Shown here piece after piece: positions 36,150-45,324 of a stretch of DNA of 64,000 nt. How positions within the stretch are numbered: the stretch's first letter is position 1; every line of letters starts with the position of its first letter. The notes under the pieces are model-generated. The model did not search any database, was not told the origin of the DNA, and was given only the letters and a program-made list of their open reading frames with translations. The stretch covers positions 98,822 through 162,821 of the forward strand of contig NZ_JABKCA010000001.1 in the NCBI RefSeq assembly GCF_013166655.1, in the 5' to 3' direction. Made by a program: the position numbers and the translations under genes. The stretch comes from Lentimicrobium sp. L6. Lineage in GTDB: Bacteria; Bacteroidota; Bacteroidia; Bacteroidales; UBA12170.

Positions 36150-39100
36150 ACCAAAGAAAGTATTATTGCTCGGTTCAGGAGCATTAAAAATAGGGGAAGC
36201 TGGAGAGTTTGACTATAGTGGTTCTCAGGCATTGAAGGCATTAAAAGAGGAATCTGTTTATACCATTTTAATAAACCCCAATATTGCTACCGTTCAAACT
36301 ACTGAAAATTTAGCCAATAAGGTTTATCTTCTGCCAGTAACTACTCATTTTGTAGAGCGAATCATAAAAAAAGAAAGACCTGATGCTATCTTGCTTTCTT
36401 TTGGTGGTCAGACTGCATTAAATTGTGGAATAGAACTGCAAGAACAAGGCATACTCGAAAAATATAGGGTTCAGGTTTTGGGCACTCCAGTTTCTGCCAT
36501 CCAAATAACTGAAGATAGACAACTCTTTGCCGATTTGCTTCGTTCCATTGATGTGGATACTCCAAAAAGCATTTCTGCAACAACTATGGAGGAGGCTTTT
36601 GAGGCAGCTAAAACAGTAGGGTTTCCAATCATTGTGAGGGCTGCTTTTACTTTGGGTGGACAAGGAAGTGGATTTTGTAAAAATGAGAAAGAATTAAAAG
36701 AATTGGCACAAACGGCTTTCTCCTTTTCCGATCAGATTTTAATTGAGGAATCTTTAAAAGGTTGGAAAGAAGTAGAATACGAAGTGGTTAGAGATAGATT
36801 CGATAATTGTATTACGGTTTGTAATATGGAAAACTTCGATCCTTTAGGGATTCATACAGGAGAAAGTATTGTGGTAGCTCCATCACAGACGCTCAGTAAT
36901 TCTGAATATCATTTACTTCGTGAGGTTTCTATTAAAATTATTCGAAAAGTAGGGGTAGTTGGGGAGTGTAATGTTCAGTTTGCTTTGGACCCTCATTCTG
37001 AAGAATACCGAGTGATTGAAGTGAATGCTCGTTTGTCTCGTTCTTCTGCTTTGGCAAGTAAAGCTACAGGATATCCATTGGCTTTTGTAGCTGCTAAATT
37101 AGGATTGGGTTATGGTTTGCATCAGATTAAAAACTCAATTACTAAAACGACTACTGCTTTTTTTGAACCAGCATTAGACTATGTGATTTGTAAACTCCCT
37201 CGCTGGGACTTGGCTAAGTTTACAGGGGTCAGTCGGGATTTAGGCTCCTCTATGAAAAGTGTGGGCGAGGTGATGGCCATTGGTAGAAGTTTTGAGGAGG
37301 CTATCCAAAAAGGCTTGAGGATGATAGGAATGGGCATGCATGGTTTCACAGGAAATCATACCCGTCTTGATGGTGATTTGAAGGACAAGTTGAACAAGCC
37401 CACCGATTTGAGAATTTTTTATGTGGCTGAGGCATTATTGCAGGGAATGAGTGTGCAGGAAATTCATCAATTAACGGGCATCGATAAATGGTTTTTAGCT
37501 CATCTAAATAATATCATTCAGAAAGAAAAACAATTGGCTACTTTGTGTTCTCTGAATGAAATGACTTATGAAGAAATGAAACAGGCCAAGCAATTGGGTT
37601 TCTCTGATTTTCAATTGGCAAGAATAGTTATGAAGTCAAGTAATGAAACCATTGACGATGATTTGTTAAAAGTAAGAGCTTATAGAAAGAGTTTAGGTGT
37701 TACGCCTTTTGTAAAGCAAATAGATACACTAGCGGCTGAATTTCCAGCCCAAACCAATTATTTATATCTCACTTATCATGGCGATTTTCATGATATAGAA
37801 TTTGAAAACGATGATAAATCGGTTGTTGTTTTAGGTTCTGGAGCCTATAGGATTGGAAGCAGTGTAGAATTTGATTGGGCGGGTGTAAATACCGTGGAGA
37901 GTTTAAAAAAGAATGGATATAGAGGCGTCATTATCAACTTTAATCCAGAAACGGTAAGTACGGATTATGATATTTCTGATCGCTTATTCTTTGAGGAGCT
38001 CAGTTTAGAAAGAGTTTTGGATATTGTAGATTTAGAGAATCCCCATGGAGTTATTGTGTCCGTTGGTGGGCAGATTCCCAATACTTTGGCTCCTCGTCTG
38101 GCACAACAGGAGGTTCCTATCCTTGGAACGTCACCTGAAAGTATCGATAGGGCAGAAGACCGTTTTAAATTCTCTGGTATGCTCGATAAGCTAGAGATAG
38201 ACCAGCCGCGATGGAAAGAATTAGCAGGTATGGATGAAATCTCTGAATTCGCTAATGAAGTTGGTTTTCCTGTTCTTATTCGTCCTTCTTATGTTTTGTC
38301 GGGTGCAGCAATGAATGTGGTTTCTAATCATGAAGAACTCCATCATTATTTAAAAGTAGCTGCAAATGTGTCGAAGAAACACCCAGTGGTGGTCTCTGAA
38401 TTTATGACCAATAGTAAAGAAATAGAATTTGATGCTGTGGCCCAAAATGGAGATGTGAAATTATATGCCATCTCTGAGCATGTTGAGTTTGCTGGAGTGC
38501 ATTCAGGTGATGCTACTTTGGTTTTTCCTCCTCAAAAAGTATATTTTGAAACCATCAGAAGAATTAAAAAAGTATCTCGCCAGATTGCCAAAGAGCTCAA
38601 TATCTCTGGCCCATTCAATATTCAATTCTTGGCACGAGATAATTTTATTAAAGTAATAGAATGTAATTTACGTGCCTCGAGGAGCTTTCCATTTGTAAGT
38701 AAAGTGTTAAATGAGAATTTCATTGATTTAGCCACAAGAGTAATGATTGGTCAAGAAGTAGAGAAGCCTGAAAAGTCAATTTTTGATATCGACCACATCG
38801 GGATAAAAGCTTCTCAGTTTTCGTTTTCTCGTTTAACTCATGCCGACCCTATTTTGGGAGTAGATATGTCCTCAACTGGTGAAGTGGGTTGTATTGGGGA
38901 TAATTATTATGAGGCAGTTCTAAAAGCTATGTTATCTGTGGGATATCATGTTCCTAAGAAAGGAGTTTTGATATCCTCTGGTGATGCTCGAAGTAAAGTG
39001 GAGCTTCTACAGTCTAGCAAAATGATGGAGAAAAGAGGCTTGAAGTTATATGCTACTCCCGGAACCCATGATTACTTAAAATCCAATGGAGTTGCTTCGG

Positions 39101-39369
39101 AAAAGGTGTTTTGGCCAGATGATAGTCGTAGTCCAAATGCTCTTAATCTATTACAAGAAAAGCTAGTTGATTTGGTTGTAAATATCCCCAAGGATTTAAG
39201 CTCTGAAGAACTTAATAATGACTATACCATTAGGAGGAATGCGGTGGATAGAAATATTCCAATAGTAACCAATGCCCGTTTGGCTTCTGCTTTTATTGTT
39301 TCTTTTTGTTCCATAGAAATTGAAGATTTGGCCATGAAGAGCATGGGGGAATATGAAATAGTGAGGTAG
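36139..39369 (+). CDS. carB: Carbamoyl-phosphate synthase large subunit
   Basis: 1076 residues, full length. Two homologous ATP-grasp halves: the first starts VLLLGSGALKIGEAGEFDYS, the second VVVLGSGAYRIGSSVEFDWA (about residue 560). ATP-binding segments include RAAFTLGGQGSGF and RPSYVLSGAAMNVV; a C-terminal MGS-like allosteric domain (about 940-1076) contains KKGVLISSGDARSK. It makes carbamoyl phosphate from bicarbonate, ammonia and two ATP. Translationally coupled to carA by overlap. Confidence 0.98.
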   Translation: MQNKPKKVLLLGSGALKIGEAGEFDYSGSQALKALKEESVYTILINPNIATVQTTENLANKVYLLPVTTHFVERIIKKERPDAILLSFGGQTALNCGIELQEQGILEKYRVQVLGTPVSAIQITEDRQLFADLLRSIDVDTPKSISATTMEEAFEAAKTVGFPIIVRAAFTLGGQGSGFCKNEKELKELAQTAFSFSDQILIEESLKGWKEVEYEVVRDRFDNCITVCNMENFDPLGIHTGESIVVAPSQTLSNSEYHLLREVSIKIIRKVGVVGECNVQFALDPHSEEYRVIEVNARLSRSSALASKATGYPLAFVAAKLGLGYGLHQIKNSITKTTTAFFEPALDYVICKLPRWDLAKFTGVSRDLGSSMKSVGEVMAIGRSFEEAIQKGLRMIGMGMHGFTGNHTRLDGDLKDKLNKPTDLRIFYVAEALLQGMSVQEIHQLTGIDKWFLAHLNNIIQKEKQLATLCSLNEMTYEEMKQAKQLGFSDFQLARIVMKSSNETIDDDLLKVRAYRKSLGVTPFVKQIDTLAAEFPAQTNYLYLTYHGDFHDIEFENDDKSVVVLGSGAYRIGSSVEFDWAGVNTVESLKKNGYRGVIINFNPETVSTDYDISDRLFFEELSLERVLDIVDLENPHGVIVSVGGQIPNTLAPRLAQQEVPILGTSPESIDRAEDRFKFSGMLDKLEIDQPRWKELAGMDEISEFANEVGFPVLIRPSYVLSGAAMNVVSNHEELHHYLKVAANVSKKHPVVVSEFMTNSKEIEFDAVAQNGDVKLYAISEHVEFAGVHSGDATLVFPPQKVYFETIRRIKKVSRQIAKELNISGPFNIQFLARDNFIKVIECNLRASRSFPFVSKVLNENFIDLATRVMIGQEVEKPEKSIFDIDHIGIKASQFSFSRLTHADPILGVDMSSTGEVGCIGDNYYEAVLKAMLSVGYHVPKKGVLISSGDARSKVELLQSSKMMEKRGLKLYATPGTHDYLKSNGVASEKVFWPDDSRSPNALNLLQEKLVDLVVNIPKDLSSEELNNDYTIRRNAVDRNIPIVTNARLASAFIVSFCSIEIEDLAMKSMGEYEIVR

Positions 39370-39390
39370 TCCTTTTAGAATGTTTGGTTC

Positions 39391-39439
39391 CATTGAAAAC
39401 CATCTTTACCCTAATCCAATGGGGAGTTGGTTTTCGGTG
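39391..39439 (+). terminator. Possible terminator after carB
   Basis: CATTGAAAACCA pairs with TGGTTTTCGGTG (12 bp including G-T pairs) across a 25-nt loop. A T9 run follows 18 bp later, so this is a weak or non-canonical terminator. Confidence 0.35.
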
Positions 39440-39581
39440 GTGATAAGCTAGGAAACATTTTTTTTTCGCTCTTTTTTAGGGTTTTGGGCAAATTAAAAGT
39501 ATTCAAGCTATCGTGCTTTTGAGTTTTTGATAGTTTTCTTTCATTAAAATACTCCATCATTAATTGTTATTACCCTTTTTT

Positions 39582-39673
39582 TTATAACAAGATTATGCAT
39601 AAATAGCCCTTATTCTATTACAATATTTGTTATAAACAGCCTTTGTATTATAACAAAGTATATCGTATATTTG
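39582..39673 (+). promoter_or_regulatory. Promoter with repeated TTATAACAA operators
   Basis: A full promoter TTTG (39642-39645), 20 bp, TATATTTG (39666-39673) precedes the ATPase gene. The 9-mer TTATAACAA occurs at 39582-39590 and 39648-39656 and inverted (TTGTTATAA) at 39627-39635. The last copy is part of the palindrome CTTTGT-N6-ACAAAG (39641-39658), which covers the -33 element and spacer. The arrangement looks like an operator that blocks the promoter. The rest of the 339-bp gap after carB is AT-rich without a gene. Confidence 0.6.
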
Positions 39674-39708
39674 TGTTTTATTGTTGAATATGAGTGTGAT
39701 ATAAAGTG

Positions 39709-41439
39709 ATGGAGTATATTAGGGAAATATCGAAGTATTTAGATGAATGGAGAGGGAGTAAATATAGAAAGCCTTTAGTGTTGCGAGGTGCGCGACAAGT
39801 TGGGAAAACAACACTCGTTCGGCAATTCTCTAAAAAGTTTAAATATAGTATCTTACTAAATTTAGAAACCACTATTGATTTGTCTTATTTTCAGGATTAT
39901 AAGGGTGCAAAAGAGATTTTAGAAGTGTTATTGGCAAAGCATCAGATTCCTTCTGATGGAGTAAAAGATACCTTGCTGTTCATTGATGAAATACAGGAAT
40001 CTCCTTTTGCAATACAATTACTTCGTTATTTCTATGAGTTTTTTCCTGATTTATGTGTTATTGCAGCTGGTTCTTTATTGGAATTTGCTGTTCGCAAGGT
40101 AAGGAGCATGCCTGTTGGAAGAGTTGAATACTTGTATATTTATCCTTTGAATTTCTCAGAATATCTACTAGCTAAAGGTGAGAAAGCAGCGTGGGAGGCT
40201 TTTAACGAGGTTCCTATTCGACCTGTGTTTCATCCTTATTTATTGGAATTATTTAAGCGATATGCCGTAATTGGAGGCTTACCAGAAACTGTGAAGTTGG
40301 ATATTGAAAAGAATAATCTTTCCGATTTATCAAAAGTATATGAAAGCATCTGGCAATCTTATATTGAAGATGTAGAGAAGTATTCCACTAACCAAACTGA
40401 TAGAGAAGTTATTTCATATATTATCCAAAATGCGCCTGTGTTTATTGATCAACGAGTGAAATTTCAAAACTTTGGTGGCTCTGAATATCGGTCTAGAGAA
40501 GTAAGGGCGGCATTTTCTAAGCTTGAAAAGGCTAAGGTGATTAGGCTCATTAGGCCGGTAACAGAGGTGGAGTTTCCAGCTCTACCGAATCTAAAAAAAA
40601 CGCCTAGGCTTCAGTTTGTGGATTCTGGTTTGGTAAATGATGCTTTGGGAATTCAGACAGAACTTATGGGTTTTGACGATTTGAGTAATTCCTATAGAGG
40701 AGCTTTGATTCCCCATATAATCACTCAAGAATTGTTATCATTAAATGTGAGCAAAAATCGACAACCTAACTTCTGGGTTCGGGAGAAAAATCAATCTTCT
40801 GCAGAAGTTGATCTTATACATGCTTATAGAATGAAATTGATCCCGATTGAGATTAAATCTGGTCCAAAAGGAACACTGAAGTCCCTACATCAGTTTATTG
40901 ACATGGCTTCACATATATATGCTGTACGGGTTTATGGAGGTAAATTTACCATTGAGGTTAATAAAACGGCAACTGGGAAAAAGTATTTGTTAATGAACTT
41001 ACCTTATTATTTAGGTTCTAAAATTCCAGCGTATATTGCTTATTTTGTTGATAATTATAGGCTTAGTGATGATGAGAGCTCTGCTATATATGAGGAGTAT
41101 GTTATTCCTCCTGCTTTGGTAAAAGAGGGTTATGTTAGCCCTTATAAATCAAAAAAGAGCATTTTTGAAGAAGACGAAACTTCGTTTGCAGAGATAAAGA
41201 ATGAGGGAGTAATCGTTTGGCCTCCTGAGATTGATTCTAAAACTGACAAAGTAAAAACGATACTTTCTTTAGTGCTTCAGATTATTAGATCAGAAAATGG
41301 GATTCGAGCCAATATTCTTGCCCTCCGAATTGGGAAATCTATTGCGACTACTGAACGCTATATTAAGCTACTGAGAACTAATGGTCTAATTGAGTTTGTT
41401 GGCGCTCCCAAAATAGGTGGATATTACCTTATGGATTAA
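39709..41439 (+). CDS. AAA-family ATPase with DUF4143 domain and winged-helix-like C-terminus
   Basis: 576 residues from the ATG at 39709 (a GTG lies one codon upstream). AAA_14 ATPase domain with Walker A LRGARQVGKTTLVRQF (about residues 26-41), Walker B TLLFIDEIQES, and sensor motif IAAGSLLEFA. The DUF4143 region (about 200-400) contains an AEVDLIH-x10-EIKSG arrangement as in PD-(D/E)xK folds. Beyond the usual family length (about 380-450) there is a C-terminal stretch IRANILALRIGKSIATTERY followed by IKLLRTNGLIEFVG, which reads like a winged helix. The role of the family is unknown. The DNA-binding tail plus the operator suggest autoregulation. Confidence 0.87.
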   Translation: MEYIREISKYLDEWRGSKYRKPLVLRGARQVGKTTLVRQFSKKFKYSILLNLETTIDLSYFQDYKGAKEILEVLLAKHQIPSDGVKDTLLFIDEIQESPFAIQLLRYFYEFFPDLCVIAAGSLLEFAVRKVRSMPVGRVEYLYIYPLNFSEYLLAKGEKAAWEAFNEVPIRPVFHPYLLELFKRYAVIGGLPETVKLDIEKNNLSDLSKVYESIWQSYIEDVEKYSTNQTDREVISYIIQNAPVFIDQRVKFQNFGGSEYRSREVRAAFSKLEKAKVIRLIRPVTEVEFPALPNLKKTPRLQFVDSGLVNDALGIQTELMGFDDLSNSYRGALIPHIITQELLSLNVSKNRQPNFWVREKNQSSAEVDLIHAYRMKLIPIEIKSGPKGTLKSLHQFIDMASHIYAVRVYGGKFTIEVNKTATGKKYLLMNLPYYLGSKIPAYIAYFVDNYRLSDDESSAIYEEYVIPPALVKEGYVSPYKSKKSIFEEDETSFAEIKNEGVIVWPPEIDSKTDKVKTILSLVLQIIRSENGIRANILALRIGKSIATTERYIKLLRTNGLIEFVGAPKIGGYYLMD

Positions 41440-41457
41440 ATCGGTCTTATCTTTTTA

Positions 41458-41558
41458 TTCCACAAAAGACTCGAAAAAGTCCCAAAAGACACGAAGAAAA
41501 AGGTGTTCCATTCTTCACCACTTTGTGTTTTTTGTGATTCCTTGGTGGAACTTCGTGT
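41458..41558. repeat. Structured intergenic repeat-like element
   Basis: About 100 bp with nested inverted repeats: TTCCAC (41458-41463) with GTGGAA (41545-41550), ACACGAAG (41489-41496) with CTTCGTGT (41551-41558), and GGTG (41502-41505) with CACC (41516-41519). The composition (CACAAAAGAC, CACGAAG, TTTGTG) resembles short dispersed intergenic elements I recall from Bacteroidota and related genomes. Copy number cannot be seen here. Confidence 0.45.
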
Positions 41559-41696
41559 AACAGTTTCTACATTGACTTGTTAGACAAACTTATACGAAAT
41601 ATAGAAGATAATTTTATTGATTTTGGAATAAAAAATAGCAAACACATCTCTGATTGATTATATTGTAATCTGAAAAATGATTAAAATATAGCCAAA

Positions 41697-44642
41697 ATGT
41701 ATTTAAATGTTCATAGCTATTATAGTATGCGATATGGTACCATTCCTGTGGAGGCTTTGGTGCGTAAGGCTAAAGCTATGGGGCTACCGAAATTGGTTCT
41801 GACGGATATTAATAATACAACAGGAATTCTCGATTTTGTAAAGTTAACAAAGGAGGAGGGTATTCAGCCAGTGGGTGGTGTGGATGTGAGAAATGGGGAT
41901 TCGAGTTTATATATTTTGATAGCAAAAAATAATAGCGGTTTTTTTGAGATCAATCACTTTTTAAGTGAACATCATCTTGCTAAATCCGAATATCCCGTTG
42001 AGGCGCCTTCTTTTAAAGAAGTATTTGTGATTTATCCTCTAGAGGCTTGCCCCAAACGAGAACTGATGGAGTATGAACGAGTGGGGATTCGGCCTAGGCA
42101 GTTGTTGTCTTTATTTACTCACGAGCTGTCTCGTTATGCTGCTCATCTCGTCATCCTTCAATCGGTCAGCTTTCAGAATGCTAAATATTACGAGCTTCAT
42201 CAGCATTTACGGGCTATTCAGCATAATGTCCTCTTCTCTCGCCTTCAAGACAGCTTTTTAGGTCACGCTGAGGATTTGTTTGTGAGTCGCGAATACCTTC
42301 AGAAGAAATATGAGCAACATCAGCAGATTATAGTAAACACGGAGCGTTTGTTGGCTTTATGTCATCTTGATTTCGACTTCTCCACCATTAAAAATAAAGC
42401 CACTTTTACCGGAGACAAAGAGGACGATCGTATCTTTCTAGAGAAGCTCAGCCTCGATGGTTTTAAGTATCGCTATCCAAATGCAGGCATGAAAGTTCAA
42501 AAACGATTGAAGCATGAATTAAAAATTATTCATGAGCTGGGTTTTTCGGCTTATTTCCTCATTACCTGGGATGTGATTCGCTATTCCATGGCCAGAGGAT
42601 TCTATCATGTGGGACGTGGGAGTGGAGCCAATAGTTTGGTAGCTTATTGTTTGAAAATCACAGATGTGGATCCCATTGAACTGGATTTGTATTTCGAACG
42701 TTTTTTAAATCCCAAGAGAACTTCTCCTCCCGATTTTGATATCGATTATTCCTGGAAAGAGCGCGACGAGGTGATTGATTATATTTTTAAAAGATATGGG
42801 CGAGAGCATACAGCTTTGCTAGGAACCATCACTACCTTTAAAGGGAAATCCATTTATAGAGAACTGGGAAAAGTTTATGGTTTGCCTAAGGAAGAAATAG
42901 ACAGGTTGGTGAAATATCCTGAACAGGAATTGAATAAAAATGAAATCACTTCGAAGATTGCTTCTATCGCTAAATTAATGATGGGATATCCCAATATGAG
43001 AAGCATTCATGCGGGAGGAATATTGATTAGTGAAGAGCCTATCAATAATTTTGGAGCTTTGGACTTGCCACCTAAAAACTTTCCAACCATCCAGTGGGAT
43101 ATGTATGTGGCCGAAAGCATGGGCTTTGAAAAGTTGGACATTTTAAGTCAGCGCGGGATTGGGCATATTAAAGAAGCTGTCGATATTATTCTGGAAAATC
43201 AGAAGAGGGTGGTGGATGTACATGCCATTCAGGAATTCAAACAGGATCCTGCCATTATGGAGACCCTAAGAAAGGGGGAGACCATTGGCTGTTTTTATGT
43301 GGAAAGCCCGGCCATGCGGCAGTTATTGAAAAAACTCAAATGCAGCGACTATTTAACTTTGGTAGCTGCCAGTTCTATCATTAGACCGGGTGTGGCGCGT
43401 TCGGGAATGATGAAGGAATATATTCAACGCTTTCACAAGCCCGATGGTTTTGAATATCTACATCCGGTGATGAAGGAGCAATTAGAGGAAACCTATGGAG
43501 TGATGGTGTATCAGGAGGATGTATTGAAGGTTTGTCATCATTTTGCAGGTTTAGATATGGCCGATGCCGATGTTTTGAGGAGGGCCATGAGTGGAAAATA
43601 TCGTAGTAAGAAAGAATTCCAGAAGATTATAGATAAGTTCTTTAGCAATTGTGCCAAACGAGGATATTCGGAGAGTTTGACCAAAGAGGTTTGGCGACAG
43701 ATTGAGTCTTTTGCAGGTTATTCATTTTCAAAGGCACATTCGGCATCGTATGCCGTAGAGAGTTATCAGAGTTTATTTCTCAAAAGTCATTATCCATTGG
43801 AGTTTATCACTGCGGTAATTAATAATTTTGGTGGCTTTTATTCTTCTTGGCTCTATTTTAATGAAGCTCGTGTTTTAGGTGCTGAGTTGGAGTTGCCATG
43901 TGCAAATAATAGTCGCTATAAAACACGTTTGCAAGGGAAGACCATTTATGTGGGTTTTATTCATGTACAGGGTTTGGAGCGCAAGTTGGCTTTTGAGTTG
44001 GAGCGCAATAGAGAAGAATTTGGTCCTTACCAAGATTTAGCGGATTTTGTGGGACGGGTTCATGTGGGAATTGAGATGATTGTGCTGCTGATAAGGGTTG
44101 GAGCTTTCCGATTTACCAAAAAAATTAAAGCAGAACTGCTGTGGGAGGTACATATGCTATTGGGCAAAAAGCAGCCCAGAAACCAAATAGAAAGTCTGTT
44201 TAAACCTGCTGTAAATCATTATCGCTTGCCACAATTCACCCACGAAAATGTAGAGGATGCCTACGATGAAATTGAGCTCATCGGTTTTCCTTTGACCATG
44301 TCTTTCTTCGATTTGCTGCAGACCAATTACCGAGGAGTTGTGAAATCCCCGGACTTGTCCAGCTATCTTGGTCAAAAAATACGAATGCTTGGACAGCTAG
44401 TCACCATAAAATATGTGAAGACCATTAAACAAGAATATATGAATTTTGGAACTTTCCTCGATTTTGAGGGACGATTTTTCGATACCGTACATTTTCCTAA
44501 TTCCTTGAAATTCTATCCATTTAGAGGCGATGGTATGTATCTGATTCTAGGAAAGGTGGTTCAGGAATTTGGTTTTGCCAGCATAGAAGTGGAAAAGATG
44601 GCCAAGATGCCTTTAACATCAGATCCTCGGGCGGTAGATTAA
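41697..44642 (+). CDS. dnaE: DNA polymerase III alpha subunit, short DnaE-type (probably error-prone/second copy)
   Basis: 981 residues against about 1160 for replicative DnaE. N-terminal PHP domain (1-90) with NVHSYYSMRYG, but the usual TDH motif reads LTDINN, so PHP metal binding is probably lost. The polymerase core has the catalytic aspartates in PDFDIDYSWKERDEVIDYIF and the GFEKLDILSQRG segment; the fingers contain MAYQ-like VMVYQEDVLKVCHHFAG. A helix-hairpin-helix region and a C-terminal OB-like fold (IRMLGQLVTIKYVKTIKQEY) follow. Size and divergence suggest the DnaE2-like translesion group, but no imuA/imuB is adjacent. Confidence 0.88.
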   Translation: MYLNVHSYYSMRYGTIPVEALVRKAKAMGLPKLVLTDINNTTGILDFVKLTKEEGIQPVGGVDVRNGDSSLYILIAKNNSGFFEINHFLSEHHLAKSEYPVEAPSFKEVFVIYPLEACPKRELMEYERVGIRPRQLLSLFTHELSRYAAHLVILQSVSFQNAKYYELHQHLRAIQHNVLFSRLQDSFLGHAEDLFVSREYLQKKYEQHQQIIVNTERLLALCHLDFDFSTIKNKATFTGDKEDDRIFLEKLSLDGFKYRYPNAGMKVQKRLKHELKIIHELGFSAYFLITWDVIRYSMARGFYHVGRGSGANSLVAYCLKITDVDPIELDLYFERFLNPKRTSPPDFDIDYSWKERDEVIDYIFKRYGREHTALLGTITTFKGKSIYRELGKVYGLPKEEIDRLVKYPEQELNKNEITSKIASIAKLMMGYPNMRSIHAGGILISEEPINNFGALDLPPKNFPTIQWDMYVAESMGFEKLDILSQRGIGHIKEAVDIILENQKRVVDVHAIQEFKQDPAIMETLRKGETIGCFYVESPAMRQLLKKLKCSDYLTLVAASSIIRPGVARSGMMKEYIQRFHKPDGFEYLHPVMKEQLEETYGVMVYQEDVLKVCHHFAGLDMADADVLRRAMSGKYRSKKEFQKIIDKFFSNCAKRGYSESLTKEVWRQIESFAGYSFSKAHSASYAVESYQSLFLKSHYPLEFITAVINNFGGFYSSWLYFNEARVLGAELELPCANNSRYKTRLQGKTIYVGFIHVQGLERKLAFELERNREEFGPYQDLADFVGRVHVGIEMIVLLIRVGAFRFTKKIKAELLWEVHMLLGKKQPRNQIESLFKPAVNHYRLPQFTHENVEDAYDEIELIGFPLTMSFFDLLQTNYRGVVKSPDLSSYLGQKIRMLGQLVTIKYVKTIKQEYMNFGTFLDFEGRFFDTVHFPNSLKFYPFRGDGMYLILGKVVQEFGFASIEVEKMAKMPLTSDPRAVD

Positions 44643-44691
44643 TTCAGCTTTTTTAAGAATAAATTGGGCAGGAGAGAAAGAAACAAGTATG

Positions 44692-44699
44692 TATATTTG
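44692..44699 (+). promoter_or_regulatory. -7 box of the aspartic protease gene
   Basis: TATATTTG, 38 bp before the ATG at 44738. Confidence 0.45.
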
Positions 44700-44737
44700 T
44701 GCATCATGAAAATGATTAAATAAAATACGATAAACCA

Positions 44738-45193
44738 ATGACAACAAAGATTCCCTTAGAATTAATAGACTTAAATGGTGATGGCTTTCATTTAGCTATG
44801 ACTGTAGAAGTGAATGGAGTGAAATTGAGGATGATATTAGATACTGGCGCATCCCGAACCGTATTTGATGTGAATAGGATAGATAGTTTTGTTCAGAACC
44901 CAGAAATGGAGCTTAACGAGCAATTAAGTACGGGATTGGGAACTAACGATATGCAGAGCAATATCCTTCAAATAGATTCCTTTGTGATTGGTGAGCTGAG
45001 GATTCAAGAGTATTCAACTGTAGCCATCGATATGGTTCATATCAATCAAACTTATGAGATTTTGGAAATGCCATTGATTGATGGAGTATTAGGAAGTGAT
45101 ATTTTGCATGAATTTCAAGCCAAGATAGATTATAAGACCAAAGAATTGACTTTGAAATTCCATAAGAGAAAGTATCCACCTCTTCAGCATTAA
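44738..45193 (+). CDS. Retropepsin-like (clan AA) aspartic protease
   Basis: 151 residues, one retropepsin-fold domain. The catalytic motif is LRMILDTGASRTVFD (Asp about residue 33) and the second family segment LIDGVLGSDILHEF lies near residue 112. Clan AA proteases are active as homodimers. There is no signal peptide or membrane helix, so it appears cytoplasmic; substrate unknown. It has its own promoter and is followed by a 131-bp gap. Confidence 0.85.
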   Translation: MTTKIPLELIDLNGDGFHLAMTVEVNGVKLRMILDTGASRTVFDVNRIDSFVQNPEMELNEQLSTGLGTNDMQSNILQIDSFVIGELRIQEYSTVAIDMVHINQTYEILEMPLIDGVLGSDILHEFQAKIDYKTKELTLKFHKRKYPPLQH

Positions 45194-45312
45194 TGAAGGC
45201 TCGATTATTAGGGTAGTCATCAAATGTTGACCAAGCCTAAGAAAGAAGTTAAGTTTTATAGCCGAGTGGTAAATAGGAGCATATAGGTTTAGCAATTTAC
45301 ACTAAGGTTTTT

Positions 45313-45320
45313 TATATTTG
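45313..45320 (+). promoter_or_regulatory. -7 box directly at the start codon (leaderless transcript?)
   Basis: TATATTTG ends only four bases before the ATG at 45325. With transcription starting about seven bases from the box centre, the mRNA of the next gene would have essentially no leader. Confidence 0.5.
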
Positions 45321-45324
45321 TGCA

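Noticed and set aside
41580..41696. SOS/LexA-type box before dnaE
   Set aside because: I looked for a palindromic site that could support damage control but saw none that I can defend.
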